Source: Periconia sp. R9002 (Eukaryota > Ascomycota > Dothideomycetes > Pleosporales > Periconiaceae). Taken from it: a stretch of DNA of 58,472 nt. How positions within the stretch are numbered: the stretch's first letter is position 1; each line of letters begins with the position of its first letter. Positions 20,837 to 32,436 of the stretch are shown here, piece by piece. The notes under the pieces were generated by a model that had not been told where the DNA came from, did no database searches, and was given only the letters and a program-made list of their open reading frames with translations. The stretch is from NCBI GenBank assembly GCA_023627715.1, contig JAMAHW010000138.1, forward strand, positions 1 to 58,472. Direction: 5' to 3'. The position numbers and the translations under genes were made by a program.

Positions 20837-20964
20837 TTTTCAGCATATCTGTGTGCATAATGAGCTGGGGTAGAGTCGGTATTGCGAGTGGGCGTCGTGA
20901 TGTTGATGTTCGAGCGTGAGCCCAAACACTCGGAAAAACATCGGCGCTACTAAGCTTTCACCAC

Positions 20965-21110
20965 ATGCCCCCGCATGGGGTCCCATATCGGCTCCCGGTT
21001 CTAGATTTGGACTCCATCAGCACCGAACTCTTCTCCTCAACGCTGAATACAACGCCACTTCCACAAAGGTCAGGGCCGGTGCGGCTCGGCCGTCCTCCCT
21101 ACTAGCGTAC
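20965..21110 (+). repeat. Short dispersed repeat, short copy
   Basis: The head resembles 'CCCCCGCATGGGG' (20969 on) and the tail is a very good match to the GC-rich motif (CAAAGGTCAGGGCCGGTGCG then GCTCGGCCGTCCTCCCTACTAGCG). Confidence 0.6.
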
Positions 21111-21297
21111 CCGAGGCGTTTGTTCGCTTCTAACAAGACTTAAATGGCAAATCTTTAACGGCAGTTCTGCAAGCCGCCATGTTATTGCTTAATCTAGTTA
21201 AGAAATACTCGATGTTTCGCCATGACAAATTGGTAAGCTACACACATATTCTGATGCCCGGTCCTTCTATTCAAGAGATCACAAAAAGGATGGTAAA

Positions 21298-24200
21298 TTA
21301 TATCTGCTGAATTTTGCATATCCATACTCTCCCGGTTCCAACACCGATGCCGACCGTTTTCCCTGACACCGCCAAGCATGACGGCCGATACTCTGGTGGT
21401 AGCCACACTAGTTTCTCTGATTCATGTGTTATCCATAATCTATCTAAGCTCAAATCCAGGCTTTGATGCTCATGATTATACGGGTCTGGAATGGTTGGAA
21501 GTGTACTTGCACCTGGTAGAGCACTAATGCCAATGATGCCCCAATCGGTGTGAAGATGTGAGTTAGTGATATCAAATGAGATGCGATAAAATGCCTTGCT
21601 AACCTCAAGCGTCTGAAGGCAGGCGCCGCTGCTCGCATCCCAGATCTTGACTGTGCCGTCGTCCGACGCTGATGCAAGCCAGGTTGAGTTATAAGATAAG
21701 GCCACTGATGTGACTACACCGCTATGGTGCTCAAGTGTCTGGATGTAGTTACTGCTGCTCGCGTCCCAAATTTTAACCGTACCATCGTCTGACGCTGACG
21801 CAAGTTGAGTTGAGTTATGGGAGAAGGCTACTGATGTAACTGCGTCGCTGTGGCCCTTTAGCGTCCGGAGGTAGTCGCCACTGCTCGGGTCCCAGACTTT
21901 GACCGTACTGTCGTCCGACGCTGACGCAAGTTGAGTTGAGTTATGGGAAAATACTACTGATGTAACCGCGTTACTATGGCCATTAAATGTCTGAAGGTAG
22001 TCACCGCTGCTCGCATCCCAGACCTTAATCGTGCCGTCATCTGACGCCGACGCGATCCGGGCTGAGTCGTGGGAAAAGACCACCGACAGAACCATACGAC
22101 TATGACCCTTGAGTGTCTGAAGGCAATCGCCGCTACTCGTGTCCCAGACGTTGATTGTACTGTCGTCTGATGCCGACGCGATCAGGGTCGAGTCGTGTGA
22201 GAAAGAAACTGAGCTGCTATGGCCCTCGAGCGTCTGCAGGCACTCGCCGCTACTCGCGTCCCAGATCTTGACTGTGCCGTCGTCGGACGCTGATGCGAGC
22301 CAGGACGAGTCGTGAGAGAATGCCACTGAGCTGACCCCATTGAAGTGGCCCTCGAACGTTTGTAGGCAAGCACTCCATCCAGCCCCCGTATCTGGCTTGA
22401 TAGTGATCCATTTTGGTTCTTCGTGCTGGAATAATCTTCTGACCGAACTTTTTGTTGGACTGAAAAGCAGCGCAGATGTATATGCCTGAAGCGGGCTACT
22501 CTCGATCGCTCCCTTGTGATACATGACAAACCGGTGCGCATCATGAACAAGTTCAGTGAATGGTCCTGTATCTCCTCTTTCCTAGTTCGTGTTATAAAAC
22601 TATCTTACTGGGGTGCTTTAGAACATACCTGGACCAGCGATCGTAGTTCTGCCATTGAGATCACGGCTTTCGGCATGCTCTTGAACAAACTGAGAGCTTC
22701 TAGCCAGTAGAGATATTTCTTCCTCAGGAATACATCGATAACGCCACCTTCCTGCAGATCATCGACATAGCTTGCTGAAGACTCGAGCTTCGAGTCGCGT
22801 AGATGATCAACCCAGTGCATACATGAGTACCGCGAGGCTGCTAATGGGTCTGGATCTGGCTGTTTGACGTCCTCAATAAAATATCCTAAAGCTTTCAAGC
22901 CGTACATATCCCGACACAGGGTCCCGGTCATGGTTTCGAGTGATCTGGCAAAGATAGTGTAATGAATACCCTCCTTTCCATATGGGAACACTTCTTTAGC
23001 TGCCCTGGCGAGGAGAAAGTCTTTGGCTGACTGATGCACGAAGTAAATAGTTTCTTCTTGCAAGGTCAGAAATGAGCCGCAGGTCGCGATGATCTCCCGT
23101 ATCGACTCCAGGTCGTCAGCTGTGTCTTCGAGCTGTTTGACAAAGGCCACCAGCTCTTCCAGAGTGATCGGTCGGTATACGAGCGCGATCGAAGCCAGCA
23201 GCTGCTTGCAGAGTTCAGCATCGTCCGACTTGTTGATCTGCTGCATCATCCGCTCGTATAAGGAGTCTAATCCAGGCGGGAACGAATTCAGCTTCTTCAG
23301 CACGTTCCATTTTGATGTCACTTCGAGGCTTTGACACACCAGCGCTACCCAGAGAAAGGTGTCGTTTGCATTCGACGCTAAATGCGCTTGCACGGCGTCT
23401 CGGATCCGCTTGTTATACTTCTTCTGCTGCGCCAGCTGAGACACCTTTTGCTCAATAAAAATTCCGACAGCCTTTGAAACGGACTCTGTGTTTAGTTCCA
23501 GACTCAGCCTCACCTTGTGGCCTGCCCGCTCTAGCTGTTCCTCAATGTCCGGCCAGTTGCGGCTAGAGACGATCCACTTGATGCGAGAGGGTGTAAATGA
23601 CTGTTTTACTACAAAGTCAAGCAGCTTTGGCAGGTCAGTAATGCATTCATCCAGTGCATCAATAATCAGGTATGTGGTTCTTAGGCTCTGGTCCTGCAAC
23701 ACTTCCGTGAAGATCTCCGTTAGGCTAACCCAGGCATTCGCATCCTCAAACAGAGTTTTGCCTGCTTGGTCATACTTCTTGCGAACATGCGAGACGAGCG
23801 ACAGCTGCTGATTTACAAGCATGTACAATAGCCCCCGCAGCACGGCTGTGGCGCTATTAAGGCGCGAGTCGGTGGCCTGACAGAAGAAGTAGGATATAAG
23901 GTCCGTCTTGGCCGTCACTTTCTGTAGTTCATTAATGATGCCGCAGAGCAGCATCGTCTTGCCCTTGCCAGGATCACCTTTAACCCACAGCAGTTGGCTC
24001 TGCAGGTCTTTGTGCCACTGCTGGAAGTTAATGTTGTCAAGAACCCAGCAGTATGAGTCCTTCAGCAGTCCGCCCTTGGTATCTTCAATACGCTTCTTGT
24101 CGTCACACGGATTTGTATGCCGTATGTCTTGGATGCATTTCTCCAGCTTCCGAATCTCGTCATAGAGCCTTTTAAACGCTTCCTCTGCCCCTTCGCCATA

Positions 24201-24890
24201 GACTGGCGCTATATCAACGTCAAAAATGCCTGACATCGAGTACGCTCCATCTTCTTGAAGCTTAGTGTGCCGGTGTTCTCTCCACCGTAATCGCTCGTTG
24301 ACGGTGAACTGAGACAAAGGGGTTCCTTGCAACGCTAAATGCGGAATACCTGTTATTTCGAAAATTTTTTGCGTGAGTGAAGTCTTGTCACCAAGCTTTA
24401 TCCATTCTCGAGAAAAGAACACCACCATTCTTGGTGCAAGAAGCTCTTGTAGTGTCCAACCCCGGACAAACCACCTGCTTTTCCGAAAATCTGAGTCCCA
24501 AAGCGGCGGCAGCGGCGAATTAGAGTCTTGGTTGACTCGAAGGGTAGGACTAGAGACATCTGACAGGTAGACATAGCATCGATCTGCGCTGCGATACCAG
24601 CGAAACATGGACTTTATGGCCTGCGAGAGCTCAGCCTTGTTTTCTTTGTCGATGCAACAGGTGTCAATCCAAAAGTATCGCAAGTCGTCTTGTCTTGCTT
24701 GTTCTTCACAGAACCGGATCTTCTCATAGCCAGGTTTATCCTTCCCAGCGCCAGTGGTTAGGTCATCGAAGGTAACCTCCTCAGCATCAGCTCCCCATGT
24801 GTGCGAAAGGATCGCATAGGGAGGAATGGCGTCGTCGCTAACCTGAATAAGACTGAAATCGCCAGTGTCGCAGCATCGCAAAAGACGCAT
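21298..24890 (-). CDS. HET-NACHT-WD40 NLR-like protein (HNWD type), intact
   Basis: Two exons on the minus strand: 24890-22629 and 22581-21298, joined over a 47-nt intron (GTATGT..CTAG), 1181 aa. I chose ATG 24890 (MRLLRCC), as HET-NACHT proteins start this way. HET: residues 1-170 ('YAILSHTWG', 'WIDTCCIDK', 'RGWTLQELLAP'). NACHT: Walker A GDPGKGKT at 305-312, Walker B LIIDALDE near 408-415. Exon 2 continues with 'FTELVHDAHRFV' and 'SSPLQ.YTSALLFSP', then six WD40 repeats (about 824-1077), and ends with the family tail 'LWITHESEKLVWLPPEYRPS'. HNWD proteins such as HET-E and HET-D of Podospora recognise non-self partners through their WD40 surface and set off incompatibility cell death through HET. 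No stop or frameshift is seen, so this is the one complete NLR-like gene here. Confidence 0.9.
21615..22370 (-). repeat. Six 126-bp WD40-coding repeats
   Basis: Each unit codes 42 residues built on 'GHS..V.SV.FSH.S..LASASDD.T.K.WD.SSG'. Unit 2 is 39 residues, lacking three between GHSSS and VSFSH. Identity between units is high except at a few positions on the strand surfaces, as in fast-evolving HNWD genes. Confidence 0.8.
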
Positions 24891-25229
24891 TGATTCGCGT
24901 GGAGATGGAGGGGGCAAAGAGAGGAATTGGATCCCGGTCGGGTTCAAATGCGGCAGCCTAACTGAGAAGATGAGCAGTGCAATCGCTCGCCTGGCGAAGA
25001 TTTAGTCCTGGTTGTTTCAGGTTAGCGAGTATGAAAAAGATAGGTTACTTAGCTATACTAAAAAATCGCATCTGAAACTGAGACGGAGCACAAGTGCTGG
25101 TAGCTGCTTCTGGCTGGGGCTTGCAGTATCTTCAGTTTGTGGGTGCGGAGTGCGGCTGATTGCACAGCCCACAGTGTAGCGCGGCAAGGCTGACATGTGG
25201 GGTTAGCCGAAGGCGATTTCGCAATGCAT

Positions 25230-25465
25230 GAAACTGATGAGAGGACGGCCGAGCCGCACTGGCCAGAGGGTTGCGCTGATAGCAATATTTCGAGGGTTTG
25301 GTGAAGAAGTGGAGAATGCTCCGTGACAGAGAGCTGACGCTTACACGTAAGAGTAGCAGTTAAAGGTGTGATAAAAGCTTGTACAGGCTCCCGAATATGC
25401 ACTGGATCCGTGCTAGGGAGCCACATCAAAAGTCGTTGTCAGACCCACTGCGGGAGCCAAAAGAA
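25230..25465 (-). repeat. Short dispersed repeat
   Basis: On the minus strand it begins with 'TTTTGGCTCCCGCAGTGGGTC' (25463 downward) and ends with 'GGCCAGTGCGGCTCGGCCGT'. It sits in the spacer upstream of the HNWD gene. Confidence 0.55.
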
Positions 25466-25664
25466 GGTTCGTGGGAATCAGAACAGGTTCCTGGGCTGTT
25501 GGGTTGTTGCGCGATTACATCAGCAGGCTCGGCGCGACAGCCATAGCCACGATCGTTGAGTTGTCCGAGCGTTACTATAGCCGTGCTTGGCGCGTCCCCA
25601 CCGGTCCCAGCGTCATATCCCCCATCCGCACTACACTTACCCTCATCTCCATGAACATCATGCT

Positions 25665-26921
25665 ATGAACACCGATAACATTCCCCACAAAATTGCACGA
25701 GCAGGCGAACGCTTCCTACCTGTTGTGAAAACGCCGCCCGAAAGCCCAACGCTCTCCGCAACCGAAGACGCAGCGACATCGTTGCCGATCTCCCCACCAG
25801 CTACCGTCCTTGTCGACTCTTCACCTCGACACTTACCGCACCTTATTCGTCGCTTATACCATCGCATACAACAGTGCTACGAAGGGAAATTACTGGACAA
25901 CACCTGGGAGAGCGTTCGCATATCACCACAGTGGTATCAGGTGTTGCAGGATGAATTGGAGAAGGACACCGAACTTGGAGCCTGGGTCGCAGACAAGCTC
26001 CGATACGACTACGACTCAGCCGAGGGCGAATTTGTTCTCCGCGTGCCTTCACCGCTACATGATATCTTTGCCATCAGGTTACAAGAGGTGATTGTCCGGG
26101 AACTGGGGCGTCTCACCACGCAGGAAGAGATACTCCCAGTAATAGAGCGTATCAAGATGGCGACCACATCGGACATCCGATTTAGTGATTCTTCGACAGA
26201 GGGGAAGAAGTCCCCATACGGATCTTTCCGTTTTACTGGTACCAAGTATCCGCCTCTGGTGATCGAAGTCGCCAATTCGCAGAAAAGACGCGATCTACCG
26301 CGTCTCGCTGAATCCTACATCGAGCGCACCAAGGGCCGCACTAAGACTGTCATTACGATAGACTTGGAATATCGAGGTCCAAGTGAACGTACTGCTCACT
26401 CATTGCCACCTCGCTCGGCGGTCTATTCTATATATCGTAACAGGCTGGTCCGCAATGAAGAAACCGGGAGTTGGCAAAGGGAGGCACATGCAGAGGTTGA
26501 GGAGGAGCAATTTTCTGTAGAAGATTCGGGTGCAGCGGATGGGTCTGTGTGTCTTTTACTTTCAGACTTTTGCCCGGACGGTACCCTCAGCGCAACCAAC
26601 GATCGGACGATTGCTATATCACACCGAGAACTAGCGCGCCTTCTGACGGAGGCAGAAGAGGAGGAAGGCATTGCAGAAGCACGTTCCAGCCCTACAGCTT
26701 CCGAAAAGGACATTCCATTTGTATCTAAAAGGAAGAGTACACCGACTCCGAAACTTGCGTCGGAAGATGAAGAGGCATTTGAGCAAGCGGAAACGGCGGC
26801 AAGAATTCGGGAGTCAGCTGAAAACAGCTCTTTTTCCTCAGCCGATGCGGCGGATGCCATAGTAGAGCGCATCAAACGGATCAAAACAAGGTCACAACCC
26901 GACCTTGAACCAAGCCCGTGA
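25665..26921 (+). CDS. Protein with a restriction-endonuclease-like (Uma2-like) core
   Basis: A single exon from ATG 25665 (MNTDNIPHKIARAG), 418 aa. After a Pro/Ser-rich leader, residues 60-250 show an alpha/beta core: 'RISPQWYQVLQDELEK', 'YDYDSAEGEFVLRVPSPLHD', 'SDIRFS' with Asp170, then 'YPPLVIEVANSQKRRDLPRLAESYI' with Glu201, then 'TKTVITIDLEY'. The D..(L/V)xxEV..S......L...Y order resembles Uma2-like PD-(D/E)XK folds, where the Lys of the motif is often displaced. The C-terminal 120 residues are acidic, then basic (RIKRIKTRSQ) and probably disordered. Activity is not shown; it could be a nuclease, a transposon-related protein or a pseudo-enzyme. It is complete with a clean start and stop. 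Confidence 0.55.
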   Translation: MNTDNIPHKIARAGERFLPVVKTPPESPTLSATEDAATSLPISPPATVLVDSSPRHLPHLIRRLYHRIQQCYEGKLLDNTWESVRISPQWYQVLQDELEKDTELGAWVADKLRYDYDSAEGEFVLRVPSPLHDIFAIRLQEVIVRELGRLTTQEEILPVIERIKMATTSDIRFSDSSTEGKKSPYGSFRFTGTKYPPLVIEVANSQKRRDLPRLAESYIERTKGRTKTVITIDLEYRGPSERTAHSLPPRSAVYSIYRNRLVRNEETGSWQREAHAEVEEEQFSVEDSGAADGSVCLLLSDFCPDGTLSATNDRTIAISHRELARLLTEAEEEEGIAEARSSPTASEKDIPFVSKRKSTPTPKLASEDEEAFEQAETAARIRESAENSSFSSADAADAIVERIKRIKTRSQPDLEPSP

Positions 26922-27332
26922 GATAGACATAAATAGTGAAGAGCGAAGAGGCTGTTTTCCCTAATGACAATGATACATGCTCTTTACCTCGTCTGTTCAT
27001 TTGTAAAACTCAACGCCTCTCATGCAAGGTCTGGGCAAGTACGGGTCGGCCATGCTGACTGACGCTAGTGGCGATGTACTAGCGCGTGTACCACTGTTAT
27101 GCTGACAGCCCACACTGAGCTACTGTTGCCTTGTGTACCTCTCATGTACTTTTTTTGTATGCAATGTCTTAGATCATCAGTTCTTCACGAAACAACATAT
27201 AGAAAAGTTAGTTTTGATATCTGCGAAACAGAAACGCTCATAAAAGTATCGTTTCCAAAACGCGAACCAGTAAAGGTGCTATTAATCTTCCAAGACAAAA
27301 GAGCTAAAGCCGATTTCCCGTGTTCCCCACTA
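26922..27332. other. Spacer with a dispersed-repeat tail
   Basis: At about 27018-27062 lies a degenerate plus-strand GC-rich tail motif ('AAGGTCTGGGCAAGTACGGG', TCGGCCAT). Otherwise no gene recognised. Confidence 0.45.
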
Positions 27333-28461
27333 TTACATTACCAAGGACCGCTTGCATGACTCTAATGTTATCTGGGTGCTAGTAGACAGCTTTGCAATTG
27401 TCCCGCAAAGCATGTTCAGCAGCTTCTCCGCGTGCTCAGCTGTCATAATGTGCGTATTGCCGGCGATCGTGACATGTAGACCGCCGGCCTGTATTTGCGA
27501 AAAGATGGCCAGATAAGGTGGTACTGCAAACGGGTTTTCGAACCACTAAATCGAACGTCGTTTCAGCAGGCCAATCGGTACATTGTCGAACGATACCGCT
27601 GAAGTCCATCAAGTCTGCTTCTCCCAGAGAAGCATACTGCTCTTGCGTGGACCGGAAAAGGCCGGCTCCCGTTCTCGCTGCAGACACATCGGCCCGAACT
27701 GGAATAACGTTAATGCAAGGGCCAACTACCTCGGTGATGCCTGGGATATCCGAGTTCCTTCCAGCGACCAGGTACCCATAGACTACATCTTCTTCTCCGC
27801 TCGCTTGAGGAAGAACCACTGCCCAAGCCGGGCTAACAAGAGACGCTATTGCCATTCCATCGGGAAGCTGGGGCATGGATATCGACCGTTTTATTTTGAT
27901 GTCGCGAGGCTCTTCTTCGTTATTAGTCGTGAGAGAAAGCTTTGGGGTGATCTTGGTGACATGAGAGCCCTGAAGGAGATCTTTCCAATAGCAGGCAGAT
28001 ATGGGGTTCCTTTGCCGGGAGTATGCCAGGAATGGGGAGAAATCTAGAGCAGGGCTCAAAAGCTTATCATGGTAAAACGAGGTGAGCGCATTCAGAATAA
28101 CGGGAATACACACTCCATCGTATTGGGCGTGGGAAGGACGGACCATCAATCGAACAGCTTTCGAAGCGTTGCGCACAAACATGGAAGAGGTAGGTACTCC
28201 AAGCGGCGATGACTGTTCGATATCTTGTAAGCAGAGAGCATCCGATTCTCGGTCAATGTGTCCATTGATTTCGAACTGGGCAAAGGGGCTATCGAAGCTG
28301 CGGAGAACAACCTGCAAAAGGTGGTTATCGAAGTACGCGAAATACGTATGGAGAAGTGCAAAGTGCCCTGTGAGCAAACGGCAGCTATCTTCCAACCGCT
28401 CCACATCCAAGGCTGGTTCTAAGTCCAGGTAAAAGTAGTTGATGCACATGGCGTGGCTCAT
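27333..28461 (-). pseudogene. NRPS condensation-domain fragment with a frameshift
   Basis: From ATG 28461 the minus strand shows a condensation domain: 'LDLEPALDVERLEDSCRLL' near the N-terminus, the active-site motif as 'SHAQYDG' (the first His of HHxxxDG is Ser; the second, catalytic His is kept, a pattern I associate with fungal siderophore-type or terminal C domains), 'VSPAWAVVLPQASGEEDVVYG', 'VAGRNSDIPGI', 'VVGPCINVIPVR'. Near 27545 the frame shifts; the other frame completes the domain ('VPPYLAIFSQIQAGGLHVTI', 'HIMTAEHAEKLLNML') to TAA at 27333. There are no adenylation or carrier domains next to it, so it is the last piece of a lost multidomain enzyme rather than a working gene. Confidence 0.75.
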
Positions 28462-28611
28462 TAGTAGATGTCAAACAGTGTATATCGTGAATAAGTATAG
28501 TTTATATGATTTGGCATGTAACTATGCCCTCAACGTTCGATATTTTTCGTTTGTATCAGCGACGGAATAGTTGTGGTTTCTATACACCGAAAGAAAGCCT
28601 ATGGAGCCAAC

Positions 28612-29259
28612 CAAATACTAACAACGCAGGCGTCATGAAACCCGCCCCTAGCGCAACCACCGCGCAAGGCCACGAACTCCAGATCGGCGTCAACAACGTA
28701 GGCACCTTCCTCCTCACCAAACTCCTAACCCCAATGCTCACCGCGACCGCAAAAACCTCGCCCTCAAGCACCGTCCGCGTGATATGGGTCAGCTCTTCTG
28801 CAGCCGAATCCCCCATGGCGCCCAAAGGCGGCGTGCCCATGGATAACCTCGACTACCACGACGACATGGGCTGGTTCCCCAAATACGCCATCAGCAAGGC
28901 TAGCAACTACCTCCACAGCACCGAGTACGCCAAACGCCACAGCACTAGCAGCATCGTTAGTGTGTCGCTTAACCCACCTCAATTCGGATCTGTGGCGCAA
29001 CCAGTCGTTTTTGGTGGGCAAGTTTTTGCAGTGGTTCGTGCTGCATCCGCCAATTTCTGGGGCGTATACCGAGCTTTTTGCGGGGTTGTCGCCAGAGGTA
29101 ACGATGGAGAAGAGTAGGGGCTGGGCTGTACCGTGGAGGAGGTTTATGCGGGTTAGGAAGGATTTGCAAGATGTGGCGAAGACGGTGGAGGAGGGTGGCT
29201 CGGGGATTGCGGGGCAGTTTTGGGAGTGGAGTGAGGAGCAGGTGAAGGTTTGTGTTTAA
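28612..29259 (+). pseudogene. Short-chain dehydrogenase/reductase fragment
   Basis: 'NNAGVM' (the NNAG motif), 'VSSSAA', and the catalytic 'YAISKASNYLHSTEYAKRH' (YxxxK) are classic for SDR enzymes of the retinol-dehydrogenase-like type in fungi. The N-terminal nucleotide-binding glycine motif is absent: the sequence before 28612 does not match the family. Near 28970-28990 the frame changes and the C-terminal part continues as 'SDLWRNQ', 'GAYTELFAGLSPEV', 'GQFWEWSEEQVK' to the stop at 29259. So it is 5'-truncated and frameshifted. It lies next to the broken NRPS domain, so the two may be relics of one secondary-metabolite cluster. Confidence 0.75.
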
Positions 29260-29925
29260 GAAGATTGTTTCTTTCATTTTCCAGTTTTTCATCTCCTTTT
29301 CCTCTTTCGATTCCTTTCCCCTTCCTGACTATTTCTTTTAATTTTTTTTTTTCTTCGAAAAAGAGGGGCGATTACGTTACATATCTAATACTTTTGTTGT
29401 AATCTGAAACACATTTTTTCTTGTATATGTATCTTTCTTCCCGCGATTTTTTTAATGGATAATGAGGACAAAAGCCGGGCTTCCTTATGTGATGTAACAA
29501 TGTACACAGCTGCATACATGTACATAACTACATGTATCCTTGCATGGATGAATAATCAAGGTCACGTGTAATGTACCCCACCCCACCCGACATGTAGAGT
29601 GCTTTCAGCTGAATGTCGGTGCTTACCTAGGTACGCATACAGCATTTCGACTTGCTCGGGGCTGCGTTCCATCCAATTATATACCAGATCGTTGTTGTTT
29701 GCTTTTAGTACACGTCCTGCTGCCAAAGAACAGGTGCAGCGTGCTGTTCAAACCATTTGCAGACAGGTACCGCTGCCAAGACGCATCAAAGACGAAAACA
29801 GGGCGATCGTGAATATGACATGGTGCATATAAATCCTCGAGGCCCCACTAAGAGACGGCTGGAGAAGCGCTACGTGGAAGTTGAGTACTTTCTCGACTAC
29901 TAAGACACTCTGGCTCACATCCTCA
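29260..29925. other. AT-rich spacer and upstream region of the first Zn2Cys6 gene
   Basis: T-rich runs at 29330-29352 and ATG/TGTA-rich sequence at 29500-29545. No gene recognised. Confidence 0.35.
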
Positions 29926-32436
29926 ATGAAGAGGCACTATAGGGCCCTCTTGCCAGGGCCCGGTCCGCCGCCCGAGACGAGTCAAGACAGTCAAGATCAG
30001 CAAACAACCAAACGGAAACGCATCGGCGTGGCCTGCACTAGCTGCCGCAACAGAAAGGTATCGGTAAGTGTGTACCTATTTCCATCAGTTCCCCACGGCT
30101 TTCCTTTCCGTGCTGATCACCCGGGGTCCACCGCATCCAGTGTAAAGGCGAACAGCCAGTATGTTCTCGCTGCATCAAGGACAAACTCAAATGCGAGTAC
30201 GCTTTTGCCAACCAAACCACAAGAGCGCTGGCGGCTGGGAATCCGCTACTTGAACAACTCCAGCAAAATGTCAAGCAGAACAATGACTTCATGGACCGCC
30301 TTCTGTGTGCGCCAGAAGCCGATGCTCTCGCAATCCTCCGTCAACTAAAGTCAACCCGCAACGTTTCCAATGTTCTATCCTCTCTCAATGGCGCTGCTCA
30401 CTTACTCGACCGACCTTCTGATCTCACTACAGCTCGCGCGATCCTACCGCCCACCGCTTCGGCCATCGAATTCGAATTGAGCATGCTCCATCACGTCGTT
30501 TTCCCAGTTCTGGAGCCTTTGGATCTGGACAGTCTCGGCCCCGGGGGGTTGCCCACCACAAATCGTCGCGTGTCTCCACCAACCGAGATTCCCAATAGAG
30601 AGAGAACTATCGAGCCTTCATTCACCATCGGTCCGCCCTCGCCCCTTCATGGCACCTCGGAGCGCACTCGAGCCATCGCCGGACCCGTCCAGGACCGTCG
30701 GTACTGCGACGCCCGTTTCAACCAACTCAAGATCGGCTACTGGACCAGGATCCCAATCAGTGACGAATTTGCCGCGACTGTGCTATCCTGCCATTTTGAG
30801 TCGTACCATGCCATGTGGGGCTGCGTCGACTTTGAACTCTTCGTGTCGGATCTAGTCAACCACAAGCTCGATTATTGCTCGCCTTTTCTTGTGTCCGCCA
30901 TCATGTCTCATGCATGCGTACGTCCCCGTTTTTTCCAAGCGCCAATCATTGTTTCTAAACAACGACTCTTCCCCCCTTGCTCCTTAACGAGAAAGAAAAG
31001 CTGACGGTGGGGACTAGCAATCTTACAGCAGTTTCGACAGTCGCTCTTCCGCATTCGGTGTTGCATTCATCCGAGATACCGAAAAGCTGTGGAAAACGGA
31101 ACACACGACCGATAGCCCCAAGAACCTCGCCGCCTTATGCTATCTGGCCATAGCATGCATTCTATACGGCGACGAAGAGCTACGGTGTGCAGCAGTCGCC
31201 GAGGTACGCGCCATGGCAAAGAGGATGTCGGTCATGGATGTCCGCCCCACAGACGCCTTGATCAAACGATTCCACCAGCTTCCAGATGATAAAATTAAGG
31301 AGATGTCTCACGTGGCCTGGGGGATCTACGGTGCGCTAACGTGAGTGACTACCATTTATTTATCCCTCTTCCACTCTTCTACCACGATCATTCTTACTCC
31401 ATCATCAGGTTTCTGGGATCCTACTTCCGGACCACACCAATCATGTTTCCACCGTTCCTTCCGGTCCCAGGGGGCGGCACCAGTACATTCGTCGGCTCGT
31501 CCGATATCGTCTGGCCAGTGAGCAGCACACTTCCAGACTACATGGGACGCACGTTCCCCACGCTCAGCTCGCTCTGGATCATCGTGCAGAGCATCAATGC
31601 CATGTACTTCTCCGCAGACAACACGCCCGTCATCGAACGAGTCCCGCTGGCCTTCATCGAATCAAAGTATCGGGAACTTCTCGCCTGGAGCGAGGATATC
31701 AGCTTGGACATGCAGCGAGGGCAGTACCCCATCCCCCACATTTTCGTTTTCCAGTAAGTCGCGATTGTTCCCTCCTTGTTACCCCCAACACTTACATACC
31801 CACAATACATACACACACATGAAAATTCTCTGCTTCTCACGTGTTCCATCCACTAGCACTCTCTACCACTGCGCCATGCTCTCCCTACTCCGCCCCCTCC
31901 AAGATTCTTCCCAAGCAACCATCCCCCTCCGCTCCTTCGTATCCCGCGACGCCACGCCCAGCGCCCTCTACAACGCATCCATCAACCAGGTCACACGCCT
32001 CATGATATCCTACTGCACAGCCTCGCCCCCAATCCCAATTGTAGTCTGGTTCAACTGCGCCATACTCGAAACATGCATGGACCTGATCAGGCACCCAATC
32101 AAGGACGCATACTGGCACTACTGCTTCGACATGTGCTTCGCGTTCTGGAAGCGGGCGTTTGTGGCGTACCGCATGATTTACCCCACGGCGTACGCGATGC
32201 TTTCGTCAGCGCTGAATGCCGGGGTTGTCGACTACGCGTTTGTGAAGCGCACGCGCGAGGAGCTGCGTCGCGCGGCACCATATCACGACGATCCGGATCG
32301 GGCTGGGTCGAGCGCGATTCTGACGTTTGAGCTGGCGCTGGCGGGGCCGGAGGAGGTCAGCTTGGAAGCGCTGACTGCGCAGCTTAATGAGTTGTTTTTG
32401 TTTCATGAGTTGACGAATTGGGATGGTGAGGATTGA
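29926..32436 (+). CDS. Zn2Cys6 transcription factor (NirA-like)
   Basis: Five exons: 29926-30063, 30141-30917, 31018-31340, 31409-31753, 31857-32436; 720 aa, all junctions in frame. The zinc cluster is split by intron 1: 'CTSCRNRKVS' then 'CKGEQPVCSRCIKDKLKC' (residues about 37-65); 'RALAAGNPLLEQLQQNVKQ' follows as a probable dimerisation helix. The middle-homology region begins at about residue 225 ('YWTRIPISDEFAATVLSCHF', 'DYCSPFLVSAIMSHAC') and continues with 'FGVAFIRDTEKLW', 'AWGIYGALTFLGSYFR' and 'YHCAMLSLLRP', matching the fungal regulators usually named after nitrogen assimilation factor nirA. It should act in the nucleus on paired CGG-type sites; its targets are unknown. The next gene converges on it from the right. 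Confidence 0.85.

Noticed and set aside
25058..25429. Minus-strand frame of 123 codons upstream of the HNWD gene
   Set aside because: It overlaps the short dispersed repeat and looks like chance reading of repeat sequence.
29330..29352. Terminator-like T run
   Set aside because: Fungal Pol II genes do not end at T runs; treated as simple AT-rich sequence.
30649..30855. Additional small frames inside the regulator and giant genes
   Set aside because: They lie in other frames of exons with clear domain motifs and are shadows.
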